From the NCBI RefSeq assembly GCF_000720485.1, contig NZ_JOAX01000006.1:62001-126000 (forward strand): a DNA stretch of 64,000 nt. The letters are read 5' to 3'. The notes below the pieces were generated by a model. That model was not told where the DNA came from and did not search any database. It worked only from the letters and a program-made list of their open reading frames with translations. Made by a program: the position numbers and the translations under genes. Positions 1 through 8,522 of the stretch are shown in pieces (position 1 is the stretch's first letter; every line of letters begins with the position of its first letter). The DNA is from Streptomyces ochraceiscleroticus (GTDB lineage: Bacteria; Actinomycetota; Actinomycetes; Streptomycetales; Streptomycetaceae).

Positions 1-1517
1 TCACCGCGCTGACGAAGTACGACGGAAGCCGGGTGCGCACGCTGCGGGCCCGCGAATTCCACCAGATCGCCGGCCGGGCCGGACGGGCCGGCTTCGACAC
101 CGCGGGCTTCGTCGTCGCCCAGGCGCCCGAGCACGTCATCGAGAACGAGAAGGCGCTCGCAAAGGCGGGCGACGACCCGAAGAAGCGCCGGAAGGTCGTC
201 CGGAAGAAGGCCCCCGAGGGCTTCGTCAACTGGGGCCAGAACACCTTCGAGAAGCTGATCGCCTCCGAGCCGGAGCCGCTGACCTCCCGCTTCCGCGTCA
301 CCCACGCGATGCTGCTCTCCGTCATCGCCCGGCCCGGCAACGCCTTCGAGGCCATGCGCCGCCTGCTGGAGGACAACCACGAGTCGCGCAGGAACCAACT
401 GCGGCACATCCGGCGCGCCATCGCCATCTACCGCTCGCTGCTGGACGGCGGGATCGTGGAGCGCCTGGACGAGCCGGACGCCGAGGGCCGGATCGTCCGG
501 CTCACCGTGGACCTGCAGCAGGACTTCGCGCTCAACCAGCCGCTGTCCACCTTCGCGCTGGCCGCCTTCGACCTGCTCGACCCCGAGTCGCCCTCCTACG
601 CGCTCGACATGGTCTCGGTCGTGGAGTCCACCCTGGACGACCCGCGGCAGATCCTGGCCGCGCAGCAGAACAAGGCCAAGGGCGAGGCGGTCGCCCAGAT
701 GAAGGCCGACGGCGTCGAGTACGAGGACCGCATGGAGCGCCTCATGGACGTCGAGTATCCCAAGCCGCTGGACGAGCTGCTCTCCCACGCCTACGGCCTC
801 TACCGGCGCAGCCACCCGTGGGTCGGCGACCACCCGCTGTCGCCCAAGTCGGTCATCCGCGACATGTACGAGCGGGCCATGACCTTCACGGAGTTCGTCT
901 CGTTCTACGAACTGGCCCGGACCGAGGGCATCGTGCTGCGCTACCTCGCGAGCGCGTACAAGGCCCTGGATCACACCGTGCCCGACGACCTGAAGTCCGA
1001 GGACTTCGAGGACATCATCGCCTGGCTCGGCGAGATGGTCCGCCAGGTCGACTCCAGCCTCCTGGACGAGTGGGAACAGCTCGCCAACCCCGAGGCGGAA
1101 ACGGCCGAGGAGGCCATGGAGCACGCGGACGAGGTCAAGCCGGTCACGACCAACGTCCGCGCCTTCCGCGTGCTCGTCCGCAACGCGATGTTCCGCCGGG
1201 TCGAGCTCGCGGCGCTGGACAAGGTCGAGGAACTGGGCGAGCTGGACGCCGACTCCGGGTGGGACGAGGACGCCTGGGCGGACGCGATGGACGCCTACTG
1301 GGACGAGTACGAAGACCTGGGCACCGGCCCGGACGCGCGCGGCCCCAAGCTCCTGCAGATCGAGGAGGACCCCGCGCACGGACTGTGGCGGGTCCGGCAG
1401 ACGTTTGCCGACCCGAACGGCGACCACGACTGGGGCATCTCCGCCGAGGTGGATCTCGCCGCCTCGGACGAGGAGGGACGCGCGGTCGTGCGCGTCACCT
1501 CGGTGGGTCAGCTCTGA
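1..1517 (+). CDS. helY: DEAD/DEAH-box RNA helicase, C-terminal part (HelY/Mtr4-like), 5' truncated by window edge
   Basis: The frame is open from base 3, so the gene starts outside the window; only about the last 505 codons are present. SF2 helicase motif VI is visible at bases 63-92 (QIAGRAGRAG), which marks the end of the second RecA domain. The remaining ~475 residues are the long, mostly helical C-terminal region found in actinobacterial Mtr4/Ski2-type helicases (DUF3516 type), rich in Glu/Asp and Arg. Family role: ATP-dependent 3'-5' unwinding of RNA or DNA, probably in RNA turnover; the exact substrate in Streptomyces is not settled. It is followed on the same strand by tesB after 142 nt. 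Family assignment is strong; the ATPase motifs I and II lie outside the window and cannot be checked. Confidence 0.9.
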   Translation, partial: TALTKYDGSRVRTLRAREFHQIAGRAGRAGFDTAGFVVAQAPEHVIENEKALAKAGDDPKKRRKVVRKKAPEGFVNWGQNTFEKLIASEPEPLTSRFRVTHAMLLSVIARPGNAFEAMRRLLEDNHESRRNQLRHIRRAIAIYRSLLDGGIVERLDEPDAEGRIVRLTVDLQQDFALNQPLSTFALAAFDLLDPESPSYALDMVSVVESTLDDPRQILAAQQNKAKGEAVAQMKADGVEYEDRMERLMDVEYPKPLDELLSHAYGLYRRSHPWVGDHPLSPKSVIRDMYERAMTFTEFVSFYELARTEGIVLRYLASAYKALDHTVPDDLKSEDFEDIIAWLGEMVRQVDSSLLDEWEQLANPEAETAEEAMEHADEVKPVTTNVRAFRVLVRNAMFRRVELAALDKVEELGELDADSGWDEDAWADAMDAYWDEYEDLGTGPDARGPKLLQIEEDPAHGLWRVRQTFADPNGDHDWGISAEVDLAASDEEGRAVVRVTSVGQL

Positions 1518-1525
1518 CCATGGAA

Positions 1526-1597
1526 GCCTGCTCGGTACTGACGGTGGGCGCCCGCCCGGTTCCGACCGTGGGCGCCTGCTCAGGTCCCACCGTGGGT
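1526..1597 (+). repeat. Three tandem 24-bp imperfect repeats between helicase and tesB
   Basis: Units occupy 1526-1549, 1550-1573 and 1574-1597. Each starts gcc(t/c)gc and ends with the core cgtgggc/t (first copy cggtgggc). Read in the frame of an ATG at 1520 they encode an eight-residue repeat (xCSxxTVG type), and that 47-codon frame stops at 1663, overlapping the tesB start by ATGA. No ribosome site precedes the ATG at 1520, so translation is uncertain. Confidence 0.6.
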
Positions 1598-1659
1598 CTC
1601 GTGCCGGCCGAGCGCCTCTGCCCCGACTCCTCTCCGACACCGAGGAAGGACGCCCGTAG

Positions 1660-2529
1660 ATGACCAATCCGGCGGAAAAGCTGGTCGACCTGCTCGATCT
1701 GGAACAGATCGAGGTGAACATCTTCCGCGGCCGCAGCCCCCAGGAATCCCTGCAGCGGGTCTTCGGCGGCCAGGTCGCCGGGCAGGCGCTGGTGGCCGCC
1801 GGACGGACCACGGAAGGCGACCGGCCGGTCCACTCACTGCACGCGTACTTCCTGCGGCCGGGCCGTCCCGGGGTGCCGATCGTGTACCAGGTCGAGCGGG
1901 TGCGTGACGGGCGTTCCTTCACCACGCGCCGGGTCGTGGCCGTCCAGCAGGGGCGCACGATCTTCAATTTGACCGCCTCCTTTCACAAGCCCGAGCCGGG
2001 CTTCGAGCATCAACTTCAGATCGGCCGGGCAGTACCGGCTCCCGAGGACCTGCCGACGGTGGCCGAGGAGGTCCGCGAGCACCTCGGCGGACTGCCCGAG
2101 GCGCTGGAGCGGATGGCCCGCCGCCAGCCCTTCGACATCCGCTACGTCGACCGCCTGCGGTGGAAGCCGGAGGAGATCGAGGGGGCGGAACCGCGCAGTG
2201 CCGTGTGGATGCGGGCGGTCGGGCCGCTGGGTGACGACCCGCTCGTCCATACCTGCGCGCTGACGTACGCCAGCGACATGACGCTGCTGGATGCCGTGCG
2301 CATCCCGATCGAGCCCCTGTGGGGTCCGCGCGGGTTCGACATGGCGTCCCTGGATCACGCGATGTGGTTCCACCGGCCGTTCCGCGCGGACGAGTGGTTC
2401 CTCTACGACCAGGAGTCGCCGATCGCCACCGGCGGCCGGGGCCTGGCCCGTGGCCGTATCTACGACCGTGAGGGCAGGCTGCTCGTCTCGGTCGTCCAGG
2501 AAGGGCTCTTCCGCAAGCTCGGCGACTGA
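1660..2529 (+). CDS. tesB: Acyl-CoA thioesterase II
   Basis: 289 residues, the usual TesB length, with a double hot-dog fold. It hydrolyses medium/long acyl-CoA to free acid and CoA in the cytosol. Recognisable TesB landmarks are the N-terminal block RVFGGQVAGQAL (residues ~28-39), the SDMTLL block holding the catalytic Asp, DHAMWFHRPFR near residue 228-238, and VQEG near the C-terminus holding the catalytic Gln. The position of the third triad residue (Thr in E. coli TesB) appears to be Ser here (SLDHAMWFHR). The ATG at 1660 is preceded by GAGGAAGGA (1642-1650) with good spacing. Its 3' end overlaps the antisense end of the downstream convergent gene by 70 nt. Confidence 0.93.
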   Translation: MTNPAEKLVDLLDLEQIEVNIFRGRSPQESLQRVFGGQVAGQALVAAGRTTEGDRPVHSLHAYFLRPGRPGVPIVYQVERVRDGRSFTTRRVVAVQQGRTIFNLTASFHKPEPGFEHQLQIGRAVPAPEDLPTVAEEVREHLGGLPEALERMARRQPFDIRYVDRLRWKPEEIEGAEPRSAVWMRAVGPLGDDPLVHTCALTYASDMTLLDAVRIPIEPLWGPRGFDMASLDHAMWFHRPFRADEWFLYDQESPIATGGRGLARGRIYDREGRLLVSVVQEGLFRKLGD

Positions 2530-3938
2530 GGACGGGAGCGACCGGCGAAGCCCCGGCCCCGGCCGGGCGGGGGCGCGCCGGGCCGATCGGCCGACGGCCG
2601 CCGGGCCGGGGACGGTCCGGCCGTCTCGCCGGTCCTTCCGGCCCGCCGCCGGGCGAACAACGAGCCGGGCCTGTCGGTACCGGACCGGGTCGGGACGCCG
2701 CCGGTAGCTGCGGTCCTCGGCCGGGTGCGGGAGGTGGTCGCGGTACCTGTCCGTGCGCGGATGAGGCGAGCGCGGCGCGCGGCTGCCTCGGGGGCGAGTG
2801 CTCCACCGGGCTCATTGGGCGTGGTTACCGCTCCGCTTGGCATCCCGTCGGGACTGTTGGGCGCGGTTTGCTCATGGGGCGGCGCTTCATCGGGGCCGTG
2901 AAGCACAGCGACCTCGTCGCTTGGCGCTCCACCGGAGTCGTTGTGATCTGCGAGCTTGTGGACCAGCGCTTCGGCGGGAGCGGACACGTTGCCGCGATTC
3001 GTCGCTCCCATGCGGCTCGCAGTCGCGGAGCTCGCCGTGGCAGGGCTCACCATGTCAGGGTCGGCTGCCATAGGGCCCGTTGCCACACAGAGATCTTCTC
3101 CGTACGGCTCCTGAAGGCGGGATTCGTCGAAGGCCGGGCGCGGAGGGGCGGCGCCGGGGCGGGACAGGGGCGGTGCCGGGTGTTCCTGGCGGGCCGCGTC
3201 CAGTTGCCGGGAGAGGCTGATGCGGTACCACATCACCTCGTCGAACTCCTCGGCCGTCTCCGCGCGTTCGACCGCCTCACGGGTGCGGTTCGTGTTCGCC
3301 CCGGCCGACGACAGGCGTGGCCTCAGCTTGCGCAGCCAGGCCCGCTCCGCGGGGTCACGGACCAGCGACGCCAGCTCTTCCGGCGGCAGTACGGCGGCAA
3401 TGACGGCCGAGACCGCCCAGGAGCCGTCCGCCTCCTCCACGAGCTGGGCCACCCGCCGACTCCGCCACAGCCTGCCCCGCCAGTCCTGTCCGCGGGTCAG
3501 CAGCTCGCGCATCGGCGGCGGAGTGGGCCCGTGGATGAGACTGAACTCCCTGCCCGCAAAAGCCTGGAGCTCCGCCGCGAGGTACTGCCACACGATCGCG
3601 CCGTAGCGGTTCACATAAAAGCGGACAGGGCCGAAGCAGCCCGCCCGGGCCAGACGCAGGAACCTGCCGGGGGCGATGCCCAGCAGTTCGGCGCCCTCTG
3701 TCGCGCCGACGACGCGGATCCGCTCACGCAGCGTGTCCGGGAATCCTTCTTCCTCCCGCAGCCGCTCGACCTCCGCCGCCGGCACCCGCCGCCGGCCGGG
3801 CGCGCCGCCCGGCCCCGGCAGGACCGTGATTACTTCCTCGAGCTGCGTGGCGAGCTCGAACTCACCTGTCTTCAGACCTAGTTCACGAGCCGCCCGCCCC
3901 ATCGCGAGCGTCTCGGAACCGTCGTACATCGCGGTCAT
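2460..3938 (-). CDS. DUF6397-like protein with N-terminal DNA-binding-like domain
   Basis: 492 residues from ATG 3938, chosen because GGGGGAG lies seven bases upstream; an in-frame ATG at 4016 would overlap the promoter and the neighbouring gene. The first ~230 residues look folded: LAMGRAARELGLKTGEF resembles a MerR/BldC-type helix-turn-helix, followed by a second similar block (TEGAELLGIAPGRFLRLARAG). Residues ~300-400 contain degenerate repeats of about 14-15 residues (PNSPDGMPSGAVTT, PNEPGGALAPEAA), and the tail is Arg/Pro/Ser-rich and probably disordered. The family is known to me only as an uncharacterised Streptomyces family; function unknown. The tail runs 70 nt antisense into tesB, so the true stop-proximal part deserves care. 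Confidence 0.7.
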   Translation of the reverse strand: MTAMYDGSETLAMGRAARELGLKTGEFELATQLEEVITVLPGPGGAPGRRRVPAAEVERLREEEGFPDTLRERIRVVGATEGAELLGIAPGRFLRLARAGCFGPVRFYVNRYGAIVWQYLAAELQAFAGREFSLIHGPTPPPMRELLTRGQDWRGRLWRSRRVAQLVEEADGSWAVSAVIAAVLPPEELASLVRDPAERAWLRKLRPRLSSAGANTNRTREAVERAETAEEFDEVMWYRISLSRQLDAARQEHPAPPLSRPGAAPPRPAFDESRLQEPYGEDLCVATGPMAADPDMVSPATASSATASRMGATNRGNVSAPAEALVHKLADHNDSGGAPSDEVAVLHGPDEAPPHEQTAPNSPDGMPSGAVTTPNEPGGALAPEAAARRARLIRARTGTATTSRTRPRTAATGGVPTRSGTDRPGSLFARRRAGRTGETAGPSPARRPSADRPGAPPPGRGRGFAGRSRPQSPSLRKSPSWTTETSSLPSRS

Positions 3939-3952
3939 GTCGCACTCCCCCG

Positions 3953-4009
3953 CTACAGTCCAATCACTGACAGTCACGACTGTAGCCGCGGAGTGTGACA
4001 GCGGGTCAA
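3953..4009 (-). promoter_or_regulatory. Candidate promoter and palindromic operator of the DUF6397-like gene
   Basis: On the minus strand TTGACC (4004-4009) and TACAGT (3979-3984) could be -35 and -10 with a rather long 19-nt spacer. A perfect 8-bp inverted repeat, CTACAGTC (3953-3960) and GACTGTAG (3978-3985), overlaps the -10 and runs to the ribosome site, as expected for a repressor or autoregulatory site. Seen in sequence; the function is inferred. Confidence 0.4.
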
Positions 4010-4017
4010 CCCCCACC

Positions 4018-4425
4018 TCAGACCTGTGGATAACTTTCCGGCTGGCGCACCGCGACGCCGAGATGTTCCCCGACCCGGTTCACCAACAGCGTCATTTCGT
4101 ACGCGATTTGCCCCAGGTCGGAGTCGGCCTCGGCCAGCACGCACAGACAACTGCCGTCGCCCGCCGCCGTCACGAACAGCACCCCGTCGTCGAACTCGAC
4201 CATGGTCTGCCGTACCCGGCCCGCCCGGAACTGCTGCCCGGATCCCTTGGCCAGGCTGTGCAGTCCGGAGGCGACCGCGGCCAGGTGCTCGGCGTCCTCC
4301 CGCACCAGCCCCTCGCTCGCCCCGGTGACCAAGCCGTCGTTGGAGAGCACGAGGGCGTGCCGTACCTGATCGACTCGCCGTGTCAGGTCGTCCAGCAGCC
4401 AGTCCAGTCCGCTGCTCAGTGCCAT
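4018..4425 (-). CDS. Roadblock/LC7 domain protein (CvnB-like, second copy)
   Basis: 135 residues forming one roadblock/LC7 (MglB-like) domain: GLDWLLDDL at the N-terminus, VRHALVLSNDGL, REDAEHLAAVASG and VLFVTAAGDGSCL. Such proteins bind the MglA-like GTPase of Streptomyces conservons and act as its partner or regulator. It is closely similar along its length to the roadblock protein at 5628-6050, so it is a second copy, here placed after the GTPase. The ATG at 4425 has GGGGAGGAA upstream with about seven bases spacing. It lies 307 nt downstream of the GTPase gene, so it may have its own promoter. Confidence 0.88.
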   Translation of the reverse strand: MALSSGLDWLLDDLTRRVDQVRHALVLSNDGLVTGASEGLVREDAEHLAAVASGLHSLAKGSGQQFRAGRVRQTMVEFDDGVLFVTAAGDGSCLCVLAEADSDLGQIAYEMTLLVNRVGEHLGVAVRQPESYPQV

Positions 4426-4732
4426 GCCCGCTTCCTCCCCGTAACACCGTGCTACTTACCGGTCGGCAGTGCCATGTGTCGCGCACCGCTGTGCCAGCCT
4501 CGCTCACCTCCGCGTTCTCGGCAAGCGGCCCGGACACGTCGGCACCCACCCTCCGGCCTCAGGAACTCCGGATACAGCAGGATGGTTCCGTGGCATGAAG
4601 AACGATCAAGGAGGAGTGGCAGACGTTCGTCTCCGCCGGCGAACGTGTGGGCCGACGGCAGGTACGGGTCCATGCCGACAAGGCGCCGGCCATGGCGGGG
4701 ATCGCGGACTGACTCCGAGCCCGGCTGCGGGG
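4426..4732. other. Gene-free stretch between GTPase and second roadblock gene
   Basis: No plausible coding frame, hairpin or DUF742 remnant was recognised in these 307 bases on either strand. It may carry a promoter for the 4018-4425 gene. Confidence 0.4.
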
Positions 4733-5350
4733 CTAGGGGCGGCTCGCAGTGTCCAGGAGGCGGGCCGTGTGCATCCGTCCTGCGTGCTCGACCAGCCGGA
4801 TCAGCACTTCCTTCCCGGAGTCCCGGTCGCGCGCGTCGCACAGCAGCACCGGCGTACCGCCGTCCAGGTCCAGCGCCCGCGACACGTCGTCCGCGCCGTG
4901 GGGGCGCGTTCCGGGGAAGCAGTTGACGGCCACGAGGAACGGCACCCGGCGGTTCTCGAAGTAGTCCACCGCGGGGAAGCAGTCCGCCAGTCTTCGGGTG
5001 TCCGCGAGGACGACGGCGCCCAGGGCGCCTTCGGAGAGGTCGTCCCACAGGAACCAGAAGCGCTCCTGTCCGGGGGTTCCGAAGAGGTACAGCGACAGGC
5101 CCGATCTGATGGTGATCCGGCCGAAGTCCATCGCCACCGTGGTGGTGTTCTTACCGACCACACCGCGGATGTCGTCGACCCCCTCCCCCACCTCGGTGAG
5201 GTACTCCTCCGTGCGCAGCGGGCGGATTTCGCTGACCGAGCCGACCAGTGTCGTCTTGCCGACTCCGAAGCCGCCCGCTATCAGGATCTTCAAGGCCATC
5301 TCGGGCTCGTCCTGCACCGTTCCGGGGTGCACGGAATCCGCGGAAACCAT
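4733..5350 (-). CDS. cvnD: MglA-like small GTPase of a conservon (CvnD-like)
   Basis: 205 residues. P-loop GGFGVGKT at residues 26-33 and the CvnD signature FGTPGQERFWFLW in place of the canonical DxxGQE switch II. The NKxD guanine-specificity motif is replaced by AVNCF, as is common for these ATP/GTP-binding proteins. Conservon GTPases form a membrane-associated complex with the sensor-like CvnA and roadblock CvnB, and influence development and secondary metabolism. The ATG at 5350 has GGAGG nine bases upstream; a later ATG (residue 18, MALKILIAGG) would also give a complete GTPase. It is transcribed with the sensor and roadblock genes but separated by 277 nt where cvnC (DUF742) normally sits. 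Confidence 0.88.
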   Translation of the reverse strand: MVSADSVHPGTVQDEPEMALKILIAGGFGVGKTTLVGSVSEIRPLRTEEYLTEVGEGVDDIRGVVGKNTTTVAMDFGRITIRSGLSLYLFGTPGQERFWFLWDDLSEGALGAVVLADTRRLADCFPAVDYFENRRVPFLVAVNCFPGTRPHGADDVSRALDLDGGTPVLLCDARDRDSGKEVLIRLVEHAGRMHTARLLDTASRP

Positions 5351-5627
5351 CGGTACTGTCCTCCAGGAAGCGGTGTGCGCACTCGGGACAAGTGCGCAGG
5401 TGAAGGTGGACGCGTGCTGGGGTGCCGGGGCCCGGTCACGCCGGTGCCGGACCGTGTGACCGGAGCGGTCCGGTGGGGCCGTTGTGCAGTGCCCGGGCGT
5501 TACGGTCAGGACCGTAATCCCTCTCGCGTCACCACGCGGGGCGATTCGGTGAACTGGATCACCGCTGCGGTGCACGGCCGCGGCCCGGTGCAGGCCGTCC
5601 CGGGGCATCACGCGCCACCCGCGCCGC

Positions 5628-6050
5628 TCATGTGGTGAAGCGCGGTGGGGTACGCAGGTGTTCGCCCACGCGCTGGACGAGCCGGGCCATCTCGTAGGCG
5701 ATCATCCCGATGTCGGCCACCACCGTACTGAGCACCGCCAGACACGAACCGTCCCCGGCCGCGGCGACGAACAGGACGCCGTTGTCCATCTCCACCACCG
5801 TCTGGCGCACTCCTCCCGAGGAAAAGTGGCGCCCCGTGCTCTTGGCCAGGCTGTGGAACCCGGAGGCGACGGCCGCCAGGTGGTCGGCGTCCTCCCGAGG
5901 CAGCGAGCCCGAGGTCCCGGTCACCAGGCCGTCGCCGGAGAGCACCACGGCATGCCGGACCTCCGGCACCCGGACGGCCAGATCGTCCAGCAGCCAGTCG
6001 AGGCCGCTCCGGGGACGCGACGGTGTGCCGCTCGCTCGTTCCTCGTGCAT
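5628..6050 (-). CDS. cvnB: Roadblock/LC7 domain protein (CvnB)
   Basis: 140 residues; a single roadblock domain with GLDWLLDDLAVRVPEVRH near the start and NGVLFVAAAGDGSCLAVL in the middle. Its ATG at 6050 overlaps the stop of the sensor gene by one base (TGATG), so the two are translationally coupled, and GGAGAA precedes it. This is the standard CvnA-CvnB order. In conservons the next gene is normally cvnC; here the following 277 nt hold none. Confidence 0.9.
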   Translation of the reverse strand: MHEERASGTPSRPRSGLDWLLDDLAVRVPEVRHAVVLSGDGLVTGTSGSLPREDADHLAAVASGFHSLAKSTGRHFSSGGVRQTVVEMDNGVLFVAAAGDGSCLAVLSTVVADIGMIAYEMARLVQRVGEHLRTPPRFTT

Positions 6051-8338
6051 CAGGGTTCTCCGTCCGTGGAGCCGCGGACCCAGCCGTGGCGATAGGCGGT
6101 CATACGGGTGCGTGTTTCTTCCGGGACGAGCGTGGGCTCCGCCTCGGGTGACGTGTCCGCCGCGGCAGGGGACGGCTCGCGCAGCTGAACGGCGAGGCTG
6201 CGCTGCCGTATGCGGCGCGGGAGCTCGTCCGGGTCGTCGGGCGGGGCCACGCCATCGGGCGAGGCCGTCATCGCTGCGTCTGCCGGCGGCTCCAGTGCGC
6301 GGCCGGTCCTGCGTTCGAGGTGTGCACGTACCCGCTCGAGTGGCGCGTCCCGGGGCGGGTCGGCCGGCGCACTCCGTAGAGGGGGCGTGGCCTCGTGCAC
6401 CAGGGCGTTCGGCAGGAGTACCACCGCCGTCGTGCCTCCATATGGCGAGGCGCGCAGGACGACGCGTACGCCGTGCCGGGCCGCCAGCCGGCTGACCACG
6501 AAGAGCCCCAGCCGGTCGCCGTCGGACGGGTCGGGCGAGCCGGCCTGCTCCATGCGTCGGTTTGCCTCGTCCCGTGCCGCCTCCTCCATGCCCAGGCCAC
6601 GGTCCTCGATCTCCAGCACGTGTCCGGTGCCGACCTGTTCGCCCTGTACCCGGACCTTGGTGTGCGGCGGTGAGAACTGTGCGGCGTTCTCGATGAGCTC
6701 GGCCAGTAGGTGGGTGAGCTCCGCGACCGCACTACCCGGGATCGCGCCCGCGGGGAGACGCCGCACCTCGATGCGCGCGAAGTCCTCGGTCTCCGACGCC
6801 GCCGCGCGCACCACGTCCGTGAGCGGCACCGGTGACCGCCAGGCGCGTCCTGCAGCCGCGCCCGAGAGGATGAGCAGGCTCTCGGCGTGACGCCTCATAA
6901 GGGTGGTGAGGTGGTCGAGCCGGAAGAGGTCGCCGAGTTCGGCCGGGTCCTGGGAGCGGCGTTCCATGCTGTCCAGGAGGGCGAGCTGGCGGTGGAGAAG
7001 GATCTGGCTGCGGCGGGCGAGGTTGACGCAGACACCGCTGATGCCGTCGGCCGGTTCGGCCCGCTCCACGACCGCGTCCAGCGTTGCCCGGTGGACGCTG
7101 TCCAGGGCAGCGCGGACCTGTGCGATCTCGTCCTCGGCGGGCGGTGTCTCGGGGGCGGTGGGGGTGTCGGCCTGTCGGCCGGCACCTGCTTCACGCAACG
7201 CTTCGGTGATGCCGAGCGCACCGTCACGCAGGGCGGTGAGTTCCCTGATCAGGCCGCGAGCGATCCGTAAGGCGACGGCCGAGGAGAGGACAAGGGCAAC
7301 GAACCCGAGGCCGACAGCCGCAGCAGCGGACTGCGAGACCCCGTACACGAGCGGGCCAGGGCGACGTGCGGCCTCGGCGGCCAGCTCCTTCTCGATGCCG
7401 TGCAGTCCGCGCCGCAGGTGCTCGTACGAGGGGCGCCAGCGGGCACCTGGCGCCGCCTGCGCCGCGCCGCGGCCGGGGGCGGCGGCGCTCACCGCGTGCT
7501 CCATGGCGCGGACGTCCGCGTGAGCGCGGCCGGTGGCGAGCGTGCGCCAGGCCGCGTCCAGGGTTGCCGGCAGGTCCTCGGTGGCGATGCGCTCCATGAG
7601 GCGCCGCGCCGCGACGGTACCGGTGAACGACCGCTGCCGGTCCTTGTCGAGCGTTCCGGTGAGGTCGGCGGCCGTGAGGACGGCGTCCTCCTGGGCGAGC
7701 AGCTCACGGACAAGGCCCCATTCCCCAACGTGCCGCGTGCCGTCCGCAGGACCACTCAGCGCTCCGTTGAGGGTGAAGGCCGAGGCGATGGCCGCCGTGT
7801 AAGGGCCGTACGCCTGCTGCCAGGTGAGGGAGCGCTCCGTCGTCAGCCGGCGCTGCTCCGGCAGCGCGTCGAGTGCGGTGGTGAGGTCCGTCAGGCGGTC
7901 GGCCGTGCGGGCCGGAAACCCCGCGGCCTCGGCCACTGTGCGCCGTCCGCCCTGCCGCAACCGGCTGGTGGCCCTCTCCGTCTCCCTGGTGCGGGCTCCG
8001 AAGGTGTCCTTGCGCGCCTGAGTGGGGTCCGTCAGGTACGCGACGGCGGCCCGGCGTTCCTCTTGTAGGGCCCGTACCACCTCGTACACGGGCGCGCGTA
8101 CCTCGTCCTCGATGCGCTGTGCCTGCCGCGCGGCCGCAGCGTCCTGTAGGGCGGTGACGGTCGCCGAGCCCCAGAGGACGAGCAGGGCCACTACGGGGAC
8201 CGCGAGCACGCAGAGGAAGCGGGCGCGCACTGTACGGGGGCGAAGAAAGCGGCTATCCCGTGCGACGTGCGCTCCCCGGCCCCGTGGGCCCGACAAATCC
8301 CGGCCCTCGGGGCCGGGAAGATGGTCCAGGTGTCCCAT
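6050..8338 (-). CDS. cvnA: Nitrate/nitrite-sensor-like histidine-kinase-type ATPase (CvnA)
   Basis: About 762 residues. A basic N-terminus precedes TM1 (~residues 42-64, FLCVLAVPVVALLVLWG). An extracytoplasmic NIT-like sensor follows, with VRALQEERRAAVAYL. TM2 lies at ~330-355 (VGLGFVALVLSSAVAL), then a HAMP-like segment and RLDHLTTLMRRHAESLL in the dimerisation position. The HATPase domain has the N box (LIENAAQFSPP), G1 (EDRGLGM) and G2 (RLGLFVVSRLAARHG). The C-terminus is a Pro/Ala-rich tail. CvnA proteins are membrane platforms for the roadblock/GTPase complex rather than classical two-component kinases, and no response regulator is adjacent. ATG 8338 is used; a GTG two codons earlier is equally possible and neither has a clear ribosome site. 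Confidence 0.9.
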   Translation of the reverse strand: MGHLDHLPGPEGRDLSGPRGRGAHVARDSRFLRPRTVRARFLCVLAVPVVALLVLWGSATVTALQDAAAARQAQRIEDEVRAPVYEVVRALQEERRAAVAYLTDPTQARKDTFGARTRETERATSRLRQGGRRTVAEAAGFPARTADRLTDLTTALDALPEQRRLTTERSLTWQQAYGPYTAAIASAFTLNGALSGPADGTRHVGEWGLVRELLAQEDAVLTAADLTGTLDKDRQRSFTGTVAARRLMERIATEDLPATLDAAWRTLATGRAHADVRAMEHAVSAAAPGRGAAQAAPGARWRPSYEHLRRGLHGIEKELAAEAARRPGPLVYGVSQSAAAAVGLGFVALVLSSAVALRIARGLIRELTALRDGALGITEALREAGAGRQADTPTAPETPPAEDEIAQVRAALDSVHRATLDAVVERAEPADGISGVCVNLARRSQILLHRQLALLDSMERRSQDPAELGDLFRLDHLTTLMRRHAESLLILSGAAAGRAWRSPVPLTDVVRAAASETEDFARIEVRRLPAGAIPGSAVAELTHLLAELIENAAQFSPPHTKVRVQGEQVGTGHVLEIEDRGLGMEEAARDEANRRMEQAGSPDPSDGDRLGLFVVSRLAARHGVRVVLRASPYGGTTAVVLLPNALVHEATPPLRSAPADPPRDAPLERVRAHLERRTGRALEPPADAAMTASPDGVAPPDDPDELPRRIRQRSLAVQLREPSPAAADTSPEAEPTLVPEETRTRMTAYRHGWVRGSTDGEP

Positions 8339-8522
8339 GGCCACGGGACGCTAGCCGCGTCGGGGCCGCCCGCCGGGCGCACAGTCCGGAAGTGCTGGCA
8401 TTTGGCGGTGCGGTGCCGACGCCCGACCGGCCCGCGCCCGAATCTGCGCGCCTACAGATGTTCCGGTCGTTGCGGGATCAGAACCGCACAGAACACGGCC
8501 GATGGGGGATCATGACGGCACC

